NCBI GenBank assembly: GCA_964461435.1 | Contig: CAYWUI010000005.1 | Coordinates: 36,950-100,949, forward strand | Length of the DNA: 64,000 nucleotides | Direction of reading: 5' to 3' | Origin: G020354785 sp964461435 | GTDB taxonomy: Bacteria; Bacteroidota; Bacteroidia; Bacteroidales; UBA10428 | Position numbers and translations under genes: made by a program | In this document: piece after piece, positions 51,975 through 61,509 of the stretch | Layout of the letters: every line of letters begins with the position of its first letter | Numbering within the stretch: the first letter of the stretch is position 1 | Notes under the pieces: generated by a model | Seen by the model: only the letters and a program-made list of their open reading frames with translations | What the model was told of the DNA's origin: nothing | The model's database searches: none

Positions 51975-54900
51975 TTAGATTTGTATGCCCATAACTAAAA
52001 TATCATCAATCTGGCTGAGATTTCCGCGCCATTCCTCGAATGTTCTGTCAATGATTTGTTTTTGTTCTTCAAGTGGTTTGTTATGCACTTCAAATAAAAG
52101 CTGCCTGAATGTTAAAGACTTAAATTTTTTTTCTTCCGGTCCCCCGAACTGATCCGCAAAACCGTCTGTATACATATAAATCATATCACCATTGGCTATC
52201 TTAAAATCATGGTTGGTAAATTGTTTTTCCTGTCCGATATGTATTCCTATAGGCATTTTGTCTCCCTTAAAGATTATCTGTTCGGAATTTCTTATCAGCA
52301 GCAACGGATTATATGCACCTGAAAACTGGCCTTTAAGCTCATAAAGGTCAATAATACACAGTGCTATATCCATACCGTCCCTTGCCTCATCCTTTTTGCC
52401 TCTTTGTGATAATGTCTGCTTGATATTCTTTCTCAGGGAATTCAGAATTTCAGCAGCAGAAAGTTGCTTATGTACATTTATTATTTCATTTAGCAACGAA
52501 ACGCCAAGCATGCTCATAAATGCTCCAGGAACCCCATGTCCGGTGCAGTCAGCAACCACAACAACAGCCTTATTTGCTTTTTCAGTCATCCAGTAGAAAT
52601 CGCCGCTTACAATATCCCGTGGTTTAAACAATATAAAATGCCTGGGTAAGATGCTCCTGGTATATTCTATGTCCGGCAGTACCGCCGATTGTATCCGCTG
52701 GGCATACATAATGCTGTCCGTTATTTCACGGTTCTGCTCGGCAATTTTATCCCTTTGTTTTTCTATTTCTATCGTTCTTTCCTTGACTTTTTGTGCCAGC
52801 ACTTTCTTATCATGCTGCAATTTCCTTTCCCTGACCTTGATAAATAAAAATATGAGGCTCATGGCCACTATTATTTCGAGTGCATTAAACCATTTTGTTC
52901 TCCAGAAGGGAGGAGTTATCGCAAATGAAAAGCTCACAGGCTCAGGTGTCCAGACACCATCACAGTTTGCAGCTTTTACTTTAAACGTATAGGATCCATG
53001 GGGAAGTTTTTTATACTGATCAGTTTGCGTCTTGTTTGTAATTTCTGACCATGATTCATCATAACCTTCAAGTTTGTACTGGTACCTGTTCTTTTCAGGA
53101 ATAGAATAATGCAGGCCTATATATTCAAAGATCAGGTTATTTTTATTATAAGGAAGCTTAAGGTTTACTGGCAGTCCTGATACACTATCGACCCCTTCGG
53201 CGTAATTCAATAAATCACTTGTATCACCGTAAACAAAAAAGTTTGTTATATAAGTAAAGGGAGGTTTTTTCTGTATTATATCCAGTTCGGGTATATACCT
53301 TACCAGTCCGTTTCCGGTACCTATCCATACATTATTATTCTGATCAACCGATACTGCCCTCTGATAAGTTTCAAGGGCAGTGAAGCCCTCAAGCTCACCG
53401 TAGAATTGAATTTCAAAATTATCAAGGTCTACTTTATTCAGTCCTTTATCATAACCAATCCACAGATTGTTTGATCTGTCCGTTTCAACAAAGGTAATAC
53501 TGTTCGATGCCAGTCCGTCTTTTGTAGTAAATACTTTTATGTCAAAACCTTCATTTTTCTTTGTGATCCTGTTCAGGCCGTTATCAGTGCCAATCCACAT
53601 ATTGCCGGCCGAATCAACGGTTATATCATTACAACTGTTATCTGACAAACCATCCTTTTTTGTTATATTTTTAAAATGAATACCGTCGTAAACAGAAACT
53701 CCTTCTGCCGTACCAAACCAAATATGGTTAGTTAAATCTATTTTAATTGTCCGCACATCATTGCTTGGCAAACCAAAATCGGTATTGAAATTGTAATATT
53801 TGTTGTTATAAAGCTTGCTGATTCCATTTTCATGGGCACACCATATATTTCCCATAAAGTCTTCAGTTATATCAAATGCCCACTTGTCTGGCGTTCCCAT
53901 TTGATCGAACCATATACTGTCCTTGTAAGTTGTAAATGAGCCACCTGAATATTTTGTCAGTCCGTAGAGCGTACCTATCCATATATTATTATTGCTGTCA
54001 TATGCTATGCTGTATACTGTATTTGATGGTAGTCCGTTTTTATCATTGAATACTTTTATATTATTATCCGAATCAATACGGAATAATCCATTATAGGTCC
54101 CTGCCCAGATATTTGCTGATTTATCTGCATGCACGGCCAATATATTTTTATCCGGGATTCCAAAGTCAACAGTATATATTTCAAAAGGCTTTTTACTTAA
54201 TTTTGATATTCCACCATTTGTACCTAACCATACATTCCCTTCAGTATCTTCAGTTATTTTCATAACAATATTGTCCAGTAAATTATTTTCAGTTGTATAA
54301 TGAGAGATACGGTTTTTATAGATTTGATAGATTCCTTGTTTATAAGTTACAATCCATATTCTTTTTTTGCTGTCTTCAAATATGTTCTTTATTGAATTTG
54401 AACCTAAATTATCATATTTAAATACTTCAAAAGATTTGCCATTGAATTTACATAACCCGTTTTCATATGTTCCTATCCAGATATTACCATGATTGTCTTC
54501 CAGCAATGTCAGAATAATGTTGCTGCCCAGTCCGTTTTCAGTAGTATAATTTATAAATTCCTTCCCGTTATATTTACTCAATCCTCCTCCCTGTGTTGCA
54601 ATCCAGTAATTATTACTTTTATCCTCAATAATATCCTGTACAATATTATTTGGCAGGCTATCTTTTGTAGTGATTGTAAATTTTCTTTTTCCATCAAATA
54701 TCATGATTCCATTTAATGTTCCGAACCATATCCTGTCTTTACTATCCACAAAACCTGATAAAATCTCATTACTGGGTAATCCGTTTTCCTGTGTATAATT
54801 TGTAATATTACCTTTATCTATCCTGGATGCTCCATCATACCTGGTCCGTACCCAAATATTTTCATCGCGGTCTTCAAAGATCTCCATTATTTCTTTATTA

Positions 54901-55253
54901 CTTACCAGACCATTTTCAGTATCAGTTATTATGAATTCCTTGCCATCATATCTGGCTATTCCGCCATACTCGGTACCCAGCCAGATATTTCCTTTTGAAT
55001 CCTCAAAAAGGCAATTCACATAATTAGAAGGAAGTCCGTCCTCAATACTGAAGTTTTTAAAACTATACCCGTCAAATCTTGATACTCCGTTTTGTGTTGC
55101 AAACCACATATAACCTTTTGAATCCTGCATGATATCAAGGATTGCATTTGATGGAAGTCCGTTTTTTATAGTGTAATTGTCAAAAGGTATGATCTGGGAA
55201 AAGGAGATAGTTTGTATTAATAAAATTAATGCAGCTAAAAGATATCTATACAT
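51975..55253 (-). CDS. Reg-propeller sensor with Y_Y_Y domain and SpoIIE-type PP2C phosphatase output
   Basis: A 1092-residue membrane sensor. After a signal sequence come 15 two-component-regulator propeller repeats (about residues 30-690; core IWxGTxxGLxR), a Y_Y_Y immunoglobulin-like domain (YQYKLEGYDESW, about 715-780), one transmembrane helix near 790, a coiled coil (about 805-860) and a SpoIIE/PP2C domain (from about 880) with metal-site motifs VSGDFYW, VADCTGHGVPGAFMSM, KKDEARDGMDIAL and YMYTDGFADQFGG. It should convert an extracellular or periplasmic signal into dephosphorylation of a cytoplasmic anti-anti-sigma or similar target, which is not encoded here. No histidine kinase domain is present. 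Confidence 0.93.
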   Translation of the reverse strand: MYRYLLAALILLIQTISFSQIIPFDNYTIKNGLPSNAILDIMQDSKGYMWFATQNGVSRFDGYSFKNFSIEDGLPSNYVNCLFEDSKGNIWLGTEYGGIARYDGKEFIITDTENGLVSNKEIMEIFEDRDENIWVRTRYDGASRIDKGNITNYTQENGLPSNEILSGFVDSKDRIWFGTLNGIMIFDGKRKFTITTKDSLPNNIVQDIIEDKSNNYWIATQGGGLSKYNGKEFINYTTENGLGSNIILTLLEDNHGNIWIGTYENGLCKFNGKSFEVFKYDNLGSNSIKNIFEDSKKRIWIVTYKQGIYQIYKNRISHYTTENNLLDNIVMKITEDTEGNVWLGTNGGISKLSKKPFEIYTVDFGIPDKNILAVHADKSANIWAGTYNGLFRIDSDNNIKVFNDKNGLPSNTVYSIAYDSNNNIWIGTLYGLTKYSGGSFTTYKDSIWFDQMGTPDKWAFDITEDFMGNIWCAHENGISKLYNNKYYNFNTDFGLPSNDVRTIKIDLTNHIWFGTAEGVSVYDGIHFKNITKKDGLSDNSCNDITVDSAGNMWIGTDNGLNRITKKNEGFDIKVFTTKDGLASNSITFVETDRSNNLWIGYDKGLNKVDLDNFEIQFYGELEGFTALETYQRAVSVDQNNNVWIGTGNGLVRYIPELDIIQKKPPFTYITNFFVYGDTSDLLNYAEGVDSVSGLPVNLKLPYNKNNLIFEYIGLHYSIPEKNRYQYKLEGYDESWSEITNKTQTDQYKKLPHGSYTFKVKAANCDGVWTPEPVSFSFAITPPFWRTKWFNALEIIVAMSLIFLFIKVRERKLQHDKKVLAQKVKERTIEIEKQRDKIAEQNREITDSIMYAQRIQSAVLPDIEYTRSILPRHFILFKPRDIVSGDFYWMTEKANKAVVVVADCTGHGVPGAFMSMLGVSLLNEIINVHKQLSAAEILNSLRKNIKQTLSQRGKKDEARDGMDIALCIIDLYELKGQFSGAYNPLLLIRNSEQIIFKGDKMPIGIHIGQEKQFTNHDFKIANGDMIYMYTDGFADQFGGPEEKKFKSLTFRQLLFEVHNKPLEEQKQIIDRTFEEWRGNLSQIDDILVMGIQI

Positions 55254-55475
55254 AATTTATTAATATGATTAGTAACTATAAATATATGAAATTAATAGAA
55301 AGGATAGGTTTTTAAAGTTTAATATTTTTATGACAGGCGGGTGTATTAGTCTTATAATTTATATACAACAAGATGATCGGGTTTTGGTGTAACCTGATAA
55401 TTAATTTTTATTTTATAACGGTTGAATAATTGTGTCAATAATGCTCAATGAGAATGTGTGGGATATTTTATGAAA

Positions 55476-56810
55476 TTAGTTTTCAGCTAAAGCAGGTTCG
55501 ATGTTATTGTAATTAAACAGATCATATTCGGGCCACTGTTTTACACTTTTTACTGCGTTAAACATAGTTTTGGACATTTCGTTATGAATCCCGGATTTTC
55601 TTTTTGTACTTGTATTCATCAGAACTACCCAGTTTATTCCGTTCCTGCTCCTTATTATTAAGGCAGAAGTACCGGTGAGTGTCCCTGTCCGCCACCATGT
55701 GCCGTATCCGTCAGCCCCGCGCCAGCCGATAAGCTTTTTTGTTCTCCTGCCAGCCTTTGTCATCAGGTCTATGGACTCGTCCGATAAAATATCCGGTTTT
55801 TCAGGGAAACCATCAACTGCCACGATGAATTTTATAAGCTCGGGAGCAGAAGCTACCCATCCTCCGGCGGCACCCAGCAGCTCAATATTATTACCACCAT
55901 AGTTCTGTGACCCCAGCTCACCTTTACCGTCGACCGAATAACACCTCGAATCCTTACCCAGTACATAATAACTGACTTCATTCCGGGACCTTGCTTCAGG
56001 TGAACTTTTTCCTATATGCATATCATAAATTCCCAGGGGGTGAAGTATGGCAAACTGAACATAATCTTCATAATCCATACCCGTAACTTTTTCAATTACT
56101 TTCCCCAGAACAGCATAACCGAAATTGGAATAACAGTATTTAGTGCCGGGATCATAGGATAAATCCTGTTGCAGGTAATACCGGATTATTGTTTCAATAT
56201 CAGCCGGAGCCTTAACATTCATCTTCCTGGCTATGGACATAGACTCAAATAAGGGATCTTCCTTCCTGTTATTCCAGCCAGGGGTATGATTTAAAAGGTT
56301 CAGAACGGTTATTTTTTCAATCCTTTTATCCTTATAGTTCAGGTATATGGAATCATTCAAAATGCCGTTCCTGCCAAAAACCTGGTCGTTTATACCTATC
56401 CTCCCTTCCTCTATAAGCTTCATTACTGTAACTGCTGTGATTAGCTTCGAAACACTGGCTATCCTGAATACATGCTTAGGTTCAACCCTGATTCCCTTTT
56501 CTTCATCTGCCCATCCAAAACCTTTGGCATATATAAGTTTGCTATCCCTGGTTATGGCCACCGAAGCCCCCTTGATTTTCTTTCTGGTCAGAAAGTCTGT
56601 AATAATGCTGTCAACTGATGCCATTGAAGGATTTGCCGAAAGCTCATTGCTCAGCCTGAAGGAAAAAGGTGTAATTTCATTTACAGGCCTGTTCCTGCCG
56701 CTTTCTCCCTTATAGGAAAATGTAATAGCAATCTCTCCGAAGAAAAGAATAATAAACAACACTGCTATCAATATTTTCTTATAATTCATACTGCCTGCAA
56801 TAAATCTCAT
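55476..56810 (-). CDS. Serine hydrolase, class C beta-lactamase fold
   Basis: A 444-residue exported serine hydrolase related to class C beta-lactamases and D-Ala-D-Ala carboxypeptidases. The nucleophile motif is SVSK (in VFRIASVSKLITAVTVMKLIEEG) and the second motif is the Tyr-x-Asn in CYSNFGYAVLGKVIEKVTG. The third motif is probably the TG-type segment near WRTGTLTGTSALI. The N-terminal signal anchor (YKKILIAVLFIILFFGEIAI) suggests periplasmic attachment. The start is taken at ATG 56810; ATG 56789 is equally plausible, while a TTG further upstream is not. Substrate unknown. Confidence 0.88.
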   Translation of the reverse strand: MRFIAGSMNYKKILIAVLFIILFFGEIAITFSYKGESGRNRPVNEITPFSFRLSNELSANPSMASVDSIITDFLTRKKIKGASVAITRDSKLIYAKGFGWADEEKGIRVEPKHVFRIASVSKLITAVTVMKLIEEGRIGINDQVFGRNGILNDSIYLNYKDKRIEKITVLNLLNHTPGWNNRKEDPLFESMSIARKMNVKAPADIETIIRYYLQQDLSYDPGTKYCYSNFGYAVLGKVIEKVTGMDYEDYVQFAILHPLGIYDMHIGKSSPEARSRNEVSYYVLGKDSRCYSVDGKGELGSQNYGGNNIELLGAAGGWVASAPELIKFIVAVDGFPEKPDILSDESIDLMTKAGRRTKKLIGWRGADGYGTWWRTGTLTGTSALIIRSRNGINWVVLMNTSTKRKSGIHNEMSKTMFNAVKSVKQWPEYDLFNYNNIEPALAEN

Positions 56811-57471
56811 GAACAATTCAATAATATTCTTATTTAAAGCCCGCAAAAATAATGCTTTTTTTTAGATTAATACTCTATGCAAAAGGTTGCAATTATTAAC
56901 TAAAAGTATGAATATCTTTTTCTATTATCAATACATAAAGTATTAAGATTGAATGGATTGTGTTAATAAACCCGGGAAATATTCATATTAAAATTGTTAA
57001 TAAGTCATTTATGTTTATCAATGAATTTCAACTATTCGTCATATTTATTAATATATACAAAGACGAAATCCATATATGTATCAAATTTTGATTTTGTTAA
57101 AAACTAGTATGGGCTGTTGTTGAAAACTTTTCCTGATTTTCAATTGATTATTTGATCTTTTTACGCCTGTCAGGTGCAGGATAGGATCTTATTGGAAACC
57201 GGCAAGCTGACATACTGGAATAAATGAGGTTCAAACTTTTGCATACTAAGAACATGAATAATCGAATAATTCGTCAAAACACTAAACTCCATCAACTTAA
57301 CATTATTTGAACCTCATTTTGTAAACCGGATTGCAAATATTTTATTAATTAACAATTATCAGGGTAAATATGTTTTGTATTTTTACATCTTTTACAATAA
57401 TTAGTATTTGATTGTCGACATGAAGGTTTATGATTTGATGAACATTTTTCATCCATAAGAATAAAAGTATT
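56811..57471. other. Intergenic stretch of about 660 bases without a supported gene
   Basis: No frame on either strand encodes a convincing protein. The sequence is AT-rich. Besides the inverted repeat at 57222-57319 it contains a short palindrome cgaat-a-attcg at 57263-57273 between the repeat arms. I see no tRNA or known RNA element. It could hold promoters for the flanking genes or the remnant of a small mobile element. Confidence 0.6.
57222..57319. repeat. 14-bp perfect inverted repeat bracketing 70 bases
   Basis: aaatgaggttcaaa (57222-57235) and tttgaacctcattt (57306-57319) are exact reverse complements. They could be the ends of a small non-autonomous element or the arms of a long hairpin in a leader or terminator region. 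No transposase and no target duplication could be recognised. Confidence 0.5.
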
Positions 57472-58503
57472 ATGAAACACTCACGCGGATTTGCCAGTGA
57501 CAATAATTCCGGCATTCATCCTGATATATTGAAATCAATAGAGAGAGCCAATACAGGGCATGTCATTGCTTACGGAGATGATATTTATACTGAGCGGGCA
57601 ATTATAAAAGTCAGGGAACATTTTGGAGAAGAAATTGAAGTATTTTTTGTTTTGACCGGAACAGCAGCAAATGTATTGGGACTGACAGTACTGACAAATA
57701 CTTATAATTCAATAATATGTGCAGAAACAGCACATATAAATGTTGATGAATGCGGTGCCCCCGAGAGATTTAGCGGGTGTAAGATAATACCTGTTGAATC
57801 AAAGGACGGAAAGATTAATGCTGATTCAGTTAAAAAGCACTTGCATGGTTTTGGTTTTGAGCATCATTCACAGCCTAAAATTGTATCGGTAAGTCAGCCT
57901 ACGGAACTGGGAACAGTATATACTGCAGATGAGATTTCTGAACTGGGTAGTTATATTCATAAATATAATATGCTTCTGCACATGGATGGTGCCAGGTTAT
58001 CAAATGCAGCCGTAAGCCTGGGAGTCGGATTTAAAGACTTGACGGCAAATGCGGGAGTTGACGTGCTGTCATTCGGAGGAACAAAGAATGGAATGCTGTT
58101 TGGGGAGTCTATAATTTTCTTTAATAAAAAGCTGGCTGAGAACTTCAAGTATATAAGGAAGCAGGGGATGCAGCTGGCATCAAAAATGAGATATATCTCC
58201 ACCCAGTTTGAGACCTATTTGTCCGATGATCTCTGGAAAAAGAACGCCCTCCATGCGAATAATATGGCACAACTGCTCTACTCGGAAATATCCAAAGTGC
58301 CTAATGTGATTGTCACACAGAAAGTGCAGTCAAACAGTGTTTTTGCAGTCTTACCGGAAAACTCAATTAAAAGACTGCAGGACGAATATTTTTTCTATGT
58401 CTGGAATGAAAAAAAACACGAGGTTCGCTGGATGACATCATTTGATACAACCGAAAAAGATATATATGATTTTATTGCACTTTTAAGGAAGATAGTGGCT
58501 TAA
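57472..58503 (+). CDS. Low-specificity threonine aldolase (PLP-dependent)
   Basis: A 343-residue fold-type I PLP enzyme of the beta-eliminating lyase/threonine aldolase family, which cleaves L-threonine or L-allo-threonine to glycine and acetaldehyde. Features are FASDNNSGIHPDIL, FVLTGTAANVLGL, HINVDECGAPE, MDGARLSNA with the PLP Asp, and SFGGTKNG with the Schiff-base lysine. The length is typical. Its stop codon overlaps that of the convergent queA (58500-58503), leaving no room for a terminator between them. Confidence 0.93.
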   Translation: MKHSRGFASDNNSGIHPDILKSIERANTGHVIAYGDDIYTERAIIKVREHFGEEIEVFFVLTGTAANVLGLTVLTNTYNSIICAETAHINVDECGAPERFSGCKIIPVESKDGKINADSVKKHLHGFGFEHHSQPKIVSVSQPTELGTVYTADEISELGSYIHKYNMLLHMDGARLSNAAVSLGVGFKDLTANAGVDVLSFGGTKNGMLFGESIIFFNKKLAENFKYIRKQGMQLASKMRYISTQFETYLSDDLWKKNALHANNMAQLLYSEISKVPNVIVTQKVQSNSVFAVLPENSIKRLQDEYFFYVWNEKKHEVRWMTSFDTTEKDIYDFIALLRKIVA

Positions 58504-59720
58504 TCTTTAATTAACAGAGAACAATCGCCGTAGCTTAAAAACCTGAAATCATTATCAAGTGCATAATTATAAATATCCTGCCATGAATCTCCTGCAAAGG
58601 CAGCCACCAGCAGAAGAAGAGTACTTTTGGGCATATGAAAGTTCGTAATCATTCCTTTTGTTAACCTGAATTTGTACCCGGGAATAATCATAAACCGGGT
58701 TTCAGAAAAAAGCTTGTCCATTCCATTATATTCCATATAATTTTCAAGGTATTCAAGAGATTTTTCACTGTTAATATCCTGGTTGAGATTATATGGTTCC
58801 CACTGCCCAAGTTTTATGGTTTCATTAATATTTCCGCATTCTTTAAGTTTCACTCCAAGCCAGTACATACTTTCCAGAGTTCTTACAGTGGTCGTGCCTA
58901 CTGCTATTATATTGTCGGCTTTGTTTCTGAGGACCTTAACAGCATCCCTTCCAATGATAAATTGCTCTGAATGCATTATATGATCGTTGGCATACTTTTC
59001 TTTTACAGGCTGAAATGTATCTGCTCCCACATGAAGAGTGAGTTCAATTAATTTTATGTTCCCGGATTTTAATTCATTTATGACATTTCTTGAAATATGC
59101 AGGCCCGCAGTAGGAGCAGCCACTGAACCATAATGCTTTGAATAAATGGTCTGGTATCGTTCGTTATCTGACCTTACAGTTTTTCGCTTTATATAAGGCG
59201 GCAGGGGAGTCATCCCGTTTATCTCAAGAATATCGGCAAAACTCAGCTTGCTGTTGTCCCATGAAAATTTAATGTTCACCGGACTGCCACCCTTTGTTTC
59301 TTTTTTTGCTACCAGGTTATAAGTTAATCCTTTGTACAGGAATTTTTTTTGAATTTCCATTGTTTTCCATTTCTTCAGATTGCCCACAATGCAATTCCAG
59401 ACACATGATTCTTTCCTTTCAAATGCCGCCTCATAACCGGCCGGATCAACAGGATTAAGGCAAAAAATTTCAATATTGGCCCCCGTCTCTTTCCTGAAAT
59501 TCAATCTTGCCTGTATCACTTTTGTATTATTAATTACTACTACATTATCTTCATTGATATATTTTGCCACGTTCATGAAAACATCATGTACTAAAGGCTT
59601 GTTTTTGACATATATGAGTAATTTTGCTTTATCCCTTTCGGATAAAGGAAAAGCAGCTATCCTCTCCTCGGGAAGAACATAATTGTAATCGTCAGCAAGT
59701 ATTTTACCTATATTAACCAA
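58500..59720 (-). CDS. queA: S-adenosylmethionine:tRNA ribosyltransferase-isomerase
   Basis: QueA transfers and isomerises the ribosyl part of S-adenosylmethionine onto preQ1 in tRNA, giving epoxyqueuosine. The 406-residue protein has DYNYVLPEERIAAFPLSERDKAKLLIY, VINNTKVIQARLNF, GMTPLPPYIKR, YGSVAAPTAGLHIS, LHVGADTFQPVK, VGTTTVRTLES and NFHMPKSTLLLLV. No ATG lies upstream of the conserved region, so translation probably begins at TTG 59720. The frame is closed by a stop about nine codons further upstream. Queuosine genes queC/D/E/F are not in the window. Confidence 0.93.
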   Translation of the reverse strand: MVNIGKILADDYNYVLPEERIAAFPLSERDKAKLLIYVKNKPLVHDVFMNVAKYINEDNVVVINNTKVIQARLNFRKETGANIEIFCLNPVDPAGYEAAFERKESCVWNCIVGNLKKWKTMEIQKKFLYKGLTYNLVAKKETKGGSPVNIKFSWDNSKLSFADILEINGMTPLPPYIKRKTVRSDNERYQTIYSKHYGSVAAPTAGLHISRNVINELKSGNIKLIELTLHVGADTFQPVKEKYANDHIMHSEQFIIGRDAVKVLRNKADNIIAVGTTTVRTLESMYWLGVKLKECGNINETIKLGQWEPYNLNQDINSEKSLEYLENYMEYNGMDKLFSETRFMIIPGYKFRLTKGMITNFHMPKSTLLLLVAAFAGDSWQDIYNYALDNDFRFLSYGDCSLLIKD

Positions 59721-59724
59721 TGAC

Positions 59725-59757
59725 TTTGATATAATAGGGTAAAATTAACTAATTTTG
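59725..59757 (+). promoter_or_regulatory. Promoter of the DUF2027-Smr gene
   Basis: TTTG at 59725-59728, 21 bases, then TAATTTTG (TAnnTTTG) at 59750-59757. The ATG at 59824 follows 66 bases downstream. The site overlaps the leader of the divergent queA gene. Confidence 0.65.
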
Positions 59758-59823
59758 CCTATTAAAGATTTTGAAGCATGGCTTATTTGCAGGATATATT
59801 TAGCACAAAAAATACTTAAAGAA

Positions 59824-60879
59824 ATGAAACTGAAGGTAGGAGACAGGGTTAAGTTTCTGAATGATACAGGAGGAGGCATTGTCTCGGAAATACTGGATAA
59901 TAATATGGTAAATGTCAGGATTGAAGAAGGATTCGATATACCTGTAACTGTTGATGAATTAATAATTGACACCAATGAAAATGAGAAGATTGAGAGATCT
60001 GCCGAATTGACAGCTAAATCCGGAGATTTTCGCGGTGTGGATGAACATGTTGACGAGACATGGGATGATAAGATATTGTCACAAAACCTTCCTGAAGGAG
60101 TTACAAATTCTATATATTTTGGCATGGTTCCTGCAAGTGACGTCACGGTTTATAAAAGTGACATTATAACCTATCTTATTAACGATTGCGATTATTATAT
60201 ATATTACCTGATTGGCTGCCTTGAGAGGGATTCATTTTATTATTGCAAATCAGGAATGCTTGAACCGAATACAAAGGAGCACATAAAGACATTTACACAG
60301 ACTGAATTAAGCAAGATAAAGGAGTTCCATTTCCAGGTATTATTTATCAGCAAGGGCATATATTTTCCCCTGCAACCCGTTGATAATTACCTTGATATCT
60401 CAAAAATCAGTCTGTACAAGGATAAGAATTATGGGGAAAATGAATTTTTCAATGAGAAAGCTCTAATTCTCAAGATTTCAGCCGATGGTCCCGAAGAAAA
60501 AACAGACAGCTTAATTGATACTCAAGTTTCACAAATAATAGCTGATAAAGAAGGTACGGGTAATAAAACGGTAAAATTCAAGGCCAGGACTGCACCTGGT
60601 ATCGAAGAGGTAGATCTGCATATTCATAAGATTGTTGATGATTATGCCGGTTTGCCTGAAGGCGAGATGCTGAGAATTCAGCTGGATAAATTCAGCAATG
60701 CACTGGAAAAAGCTATCCAGAGGAGGACTAAGAAAATTGTCTTTATACATGGGGTAGGCAACGGGAAGCTAAAGTTCGAAATCAGAAAAGCACTGGATAC
60801 AAAATATCCTGATTTGACATACCAGGACGCATCTTTTAAAGAGTATGGATTTGGTGCAACCCTGGTAAAACTATCATGA
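59824..60879 (+). CDS. DUF2027 and Smr domain protein
   Basis: A 351-residue protein from the ATG at 59824, which fits the conserved start MKLKVGDRVKFLNDTGGG; an upstream TTG is unlikely. The first 60 residues form a small SH3-like KOW-type beta domain, followed by the DUF2027 middle region (VTNSIYFGMVPA, LINDCDYYIYYLIG). Residues about 265-350 are a Smr domain (EEVDLHIHKI ... KIVFIHGVGNGKLKFEIRKAL), with the conserved HGxGxG loop. Smr domains act as endonucleases or bind nucleic acids, best known at the C-terminus of MutS2; here the domain stands without MutS. DUF2027-Smr fusions are typical of Bacteroidota; the role is unknown. Confidence 0.92.
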   Translation: MKLKVGDRVKFLNDTGGGIVSEILDNNMVNVRIEEGFDIPVTVDELIIDTNENEKIERSAELTAKSGDFRGVDEHVDETWDDKILSQNLPEGVTNSIYFGMVPASDVTVYKSDIITYLINDCDYYIYYLIGCLERDSFYYCKSGMLEPNTKEHIKTFTQTELSKIKEFHFQVLFISKGIYFPLQPVDNYLDISKISLYKDKNYGENEFFNEKALILKISADGPEEKTDSLIDTQVSQIIADKEGTGNKTVKFKARTAPGIEEVDLHIHKIVDDYAGLPEGEMLRIQLDKFSNALEKAIQRRTKKIVFIHGVGNGKLKFEIRKALDTKYPDLTYQDASFKEYGFGATLVKLS

Positions 60880-60949
60880 GTGGGTATTTTTCCGATTTAT
60901 TCTTAACTTTGAGTATCATCTGTTTTTAATATTTAGAATATTTATAAAT

Positions 60950-61423
60950 AAAGCAGCAGATCGTTCTATCGCTCTTTCTCATTTTTAATGGGAGGGGGAG
61001 GAAAGTCCGGACAACAAAGGGTGCCATACTTCCGAAAGGGAAGATGTCCGCGAGGGCATAGAAGCGGGGAAGAAAATAACTTCCTGCCAAAGTACGCCTT
61101 GTGGAGTATTCCATGCGGCGGACAGGCCTTGGTGAAAGCAGGTTTACCTGCCGAAGCCCTGGCGCTGGCAGGTAAAGGTGAGAAGGTGAGGCAAGAGCTC
61201 ACCAGTACTGATGGTGACATTAGTGGCTGTCCGCCTTATGGGTTGCAAGATCAAATATATCCCGATTTTCCCTTTAAGGGAATACAGGGTGACCCGCCCT
61301 GGTTTGTTTTAAAAAGTCGGGAGGGGTAGATCGCTCAATTCCTGATTTTTTCAGGGATCAGATTAATGATAGAAGTCCTCCGCAAGGAGGGTACAGAATC
61401 CGGCTTACAGATTTGCTGCTTTA
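60950..61423 (+). ncRNA. rnpB: RNase P RNA (catalytic subunit of RNase P)
   Basis: The conserved 5' element GAGGAAAGTCCGGAC (from about 60999) and the 3' element ACAGAATCCGGCTTACAG (61393-61410) are the standard bacterial type A RNase P landmarks. The central GCAAGAGCTCACCAG and the segment near GGGTAGATCGCTC also fit. The ends pair: aaagcagca at the 5' side with tgctgcttt at the 3' side. About 470 bases is longer than common bacterial RNase P RNAs (roughly 350-400), with the extra length probably in P12/P19-type arms. Boundaries are estimated from the terminal helix. Upstream TTTG at 60908 and an imperfect TAnnTTTG-like box near 60930 may be its promoter. Confidence 0.93.
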
Positions 61424-61509
61424 TCTTTTATTAATATCAGCCCGCCAAGGTCTGATTTGATCCGGGATAATCCGTCAATTTATAATTGGTACCGGAGACA
61501 ATATGACTA

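Noticed and set aside
59745..60146. 133-codon minus-strand open frame, serine- and phenylalanine-rich
   Set aside because: Antisense to the DUF2027-Smr gene, which has a consensus promoter and recognised domains.
60966..61329. Open frames on both strands (about 84-113 codons) with glycine- and proline-rich translations
   Set aside because: They lie inside the RNase P RNA gene, whose conserved elements explain the sequence.
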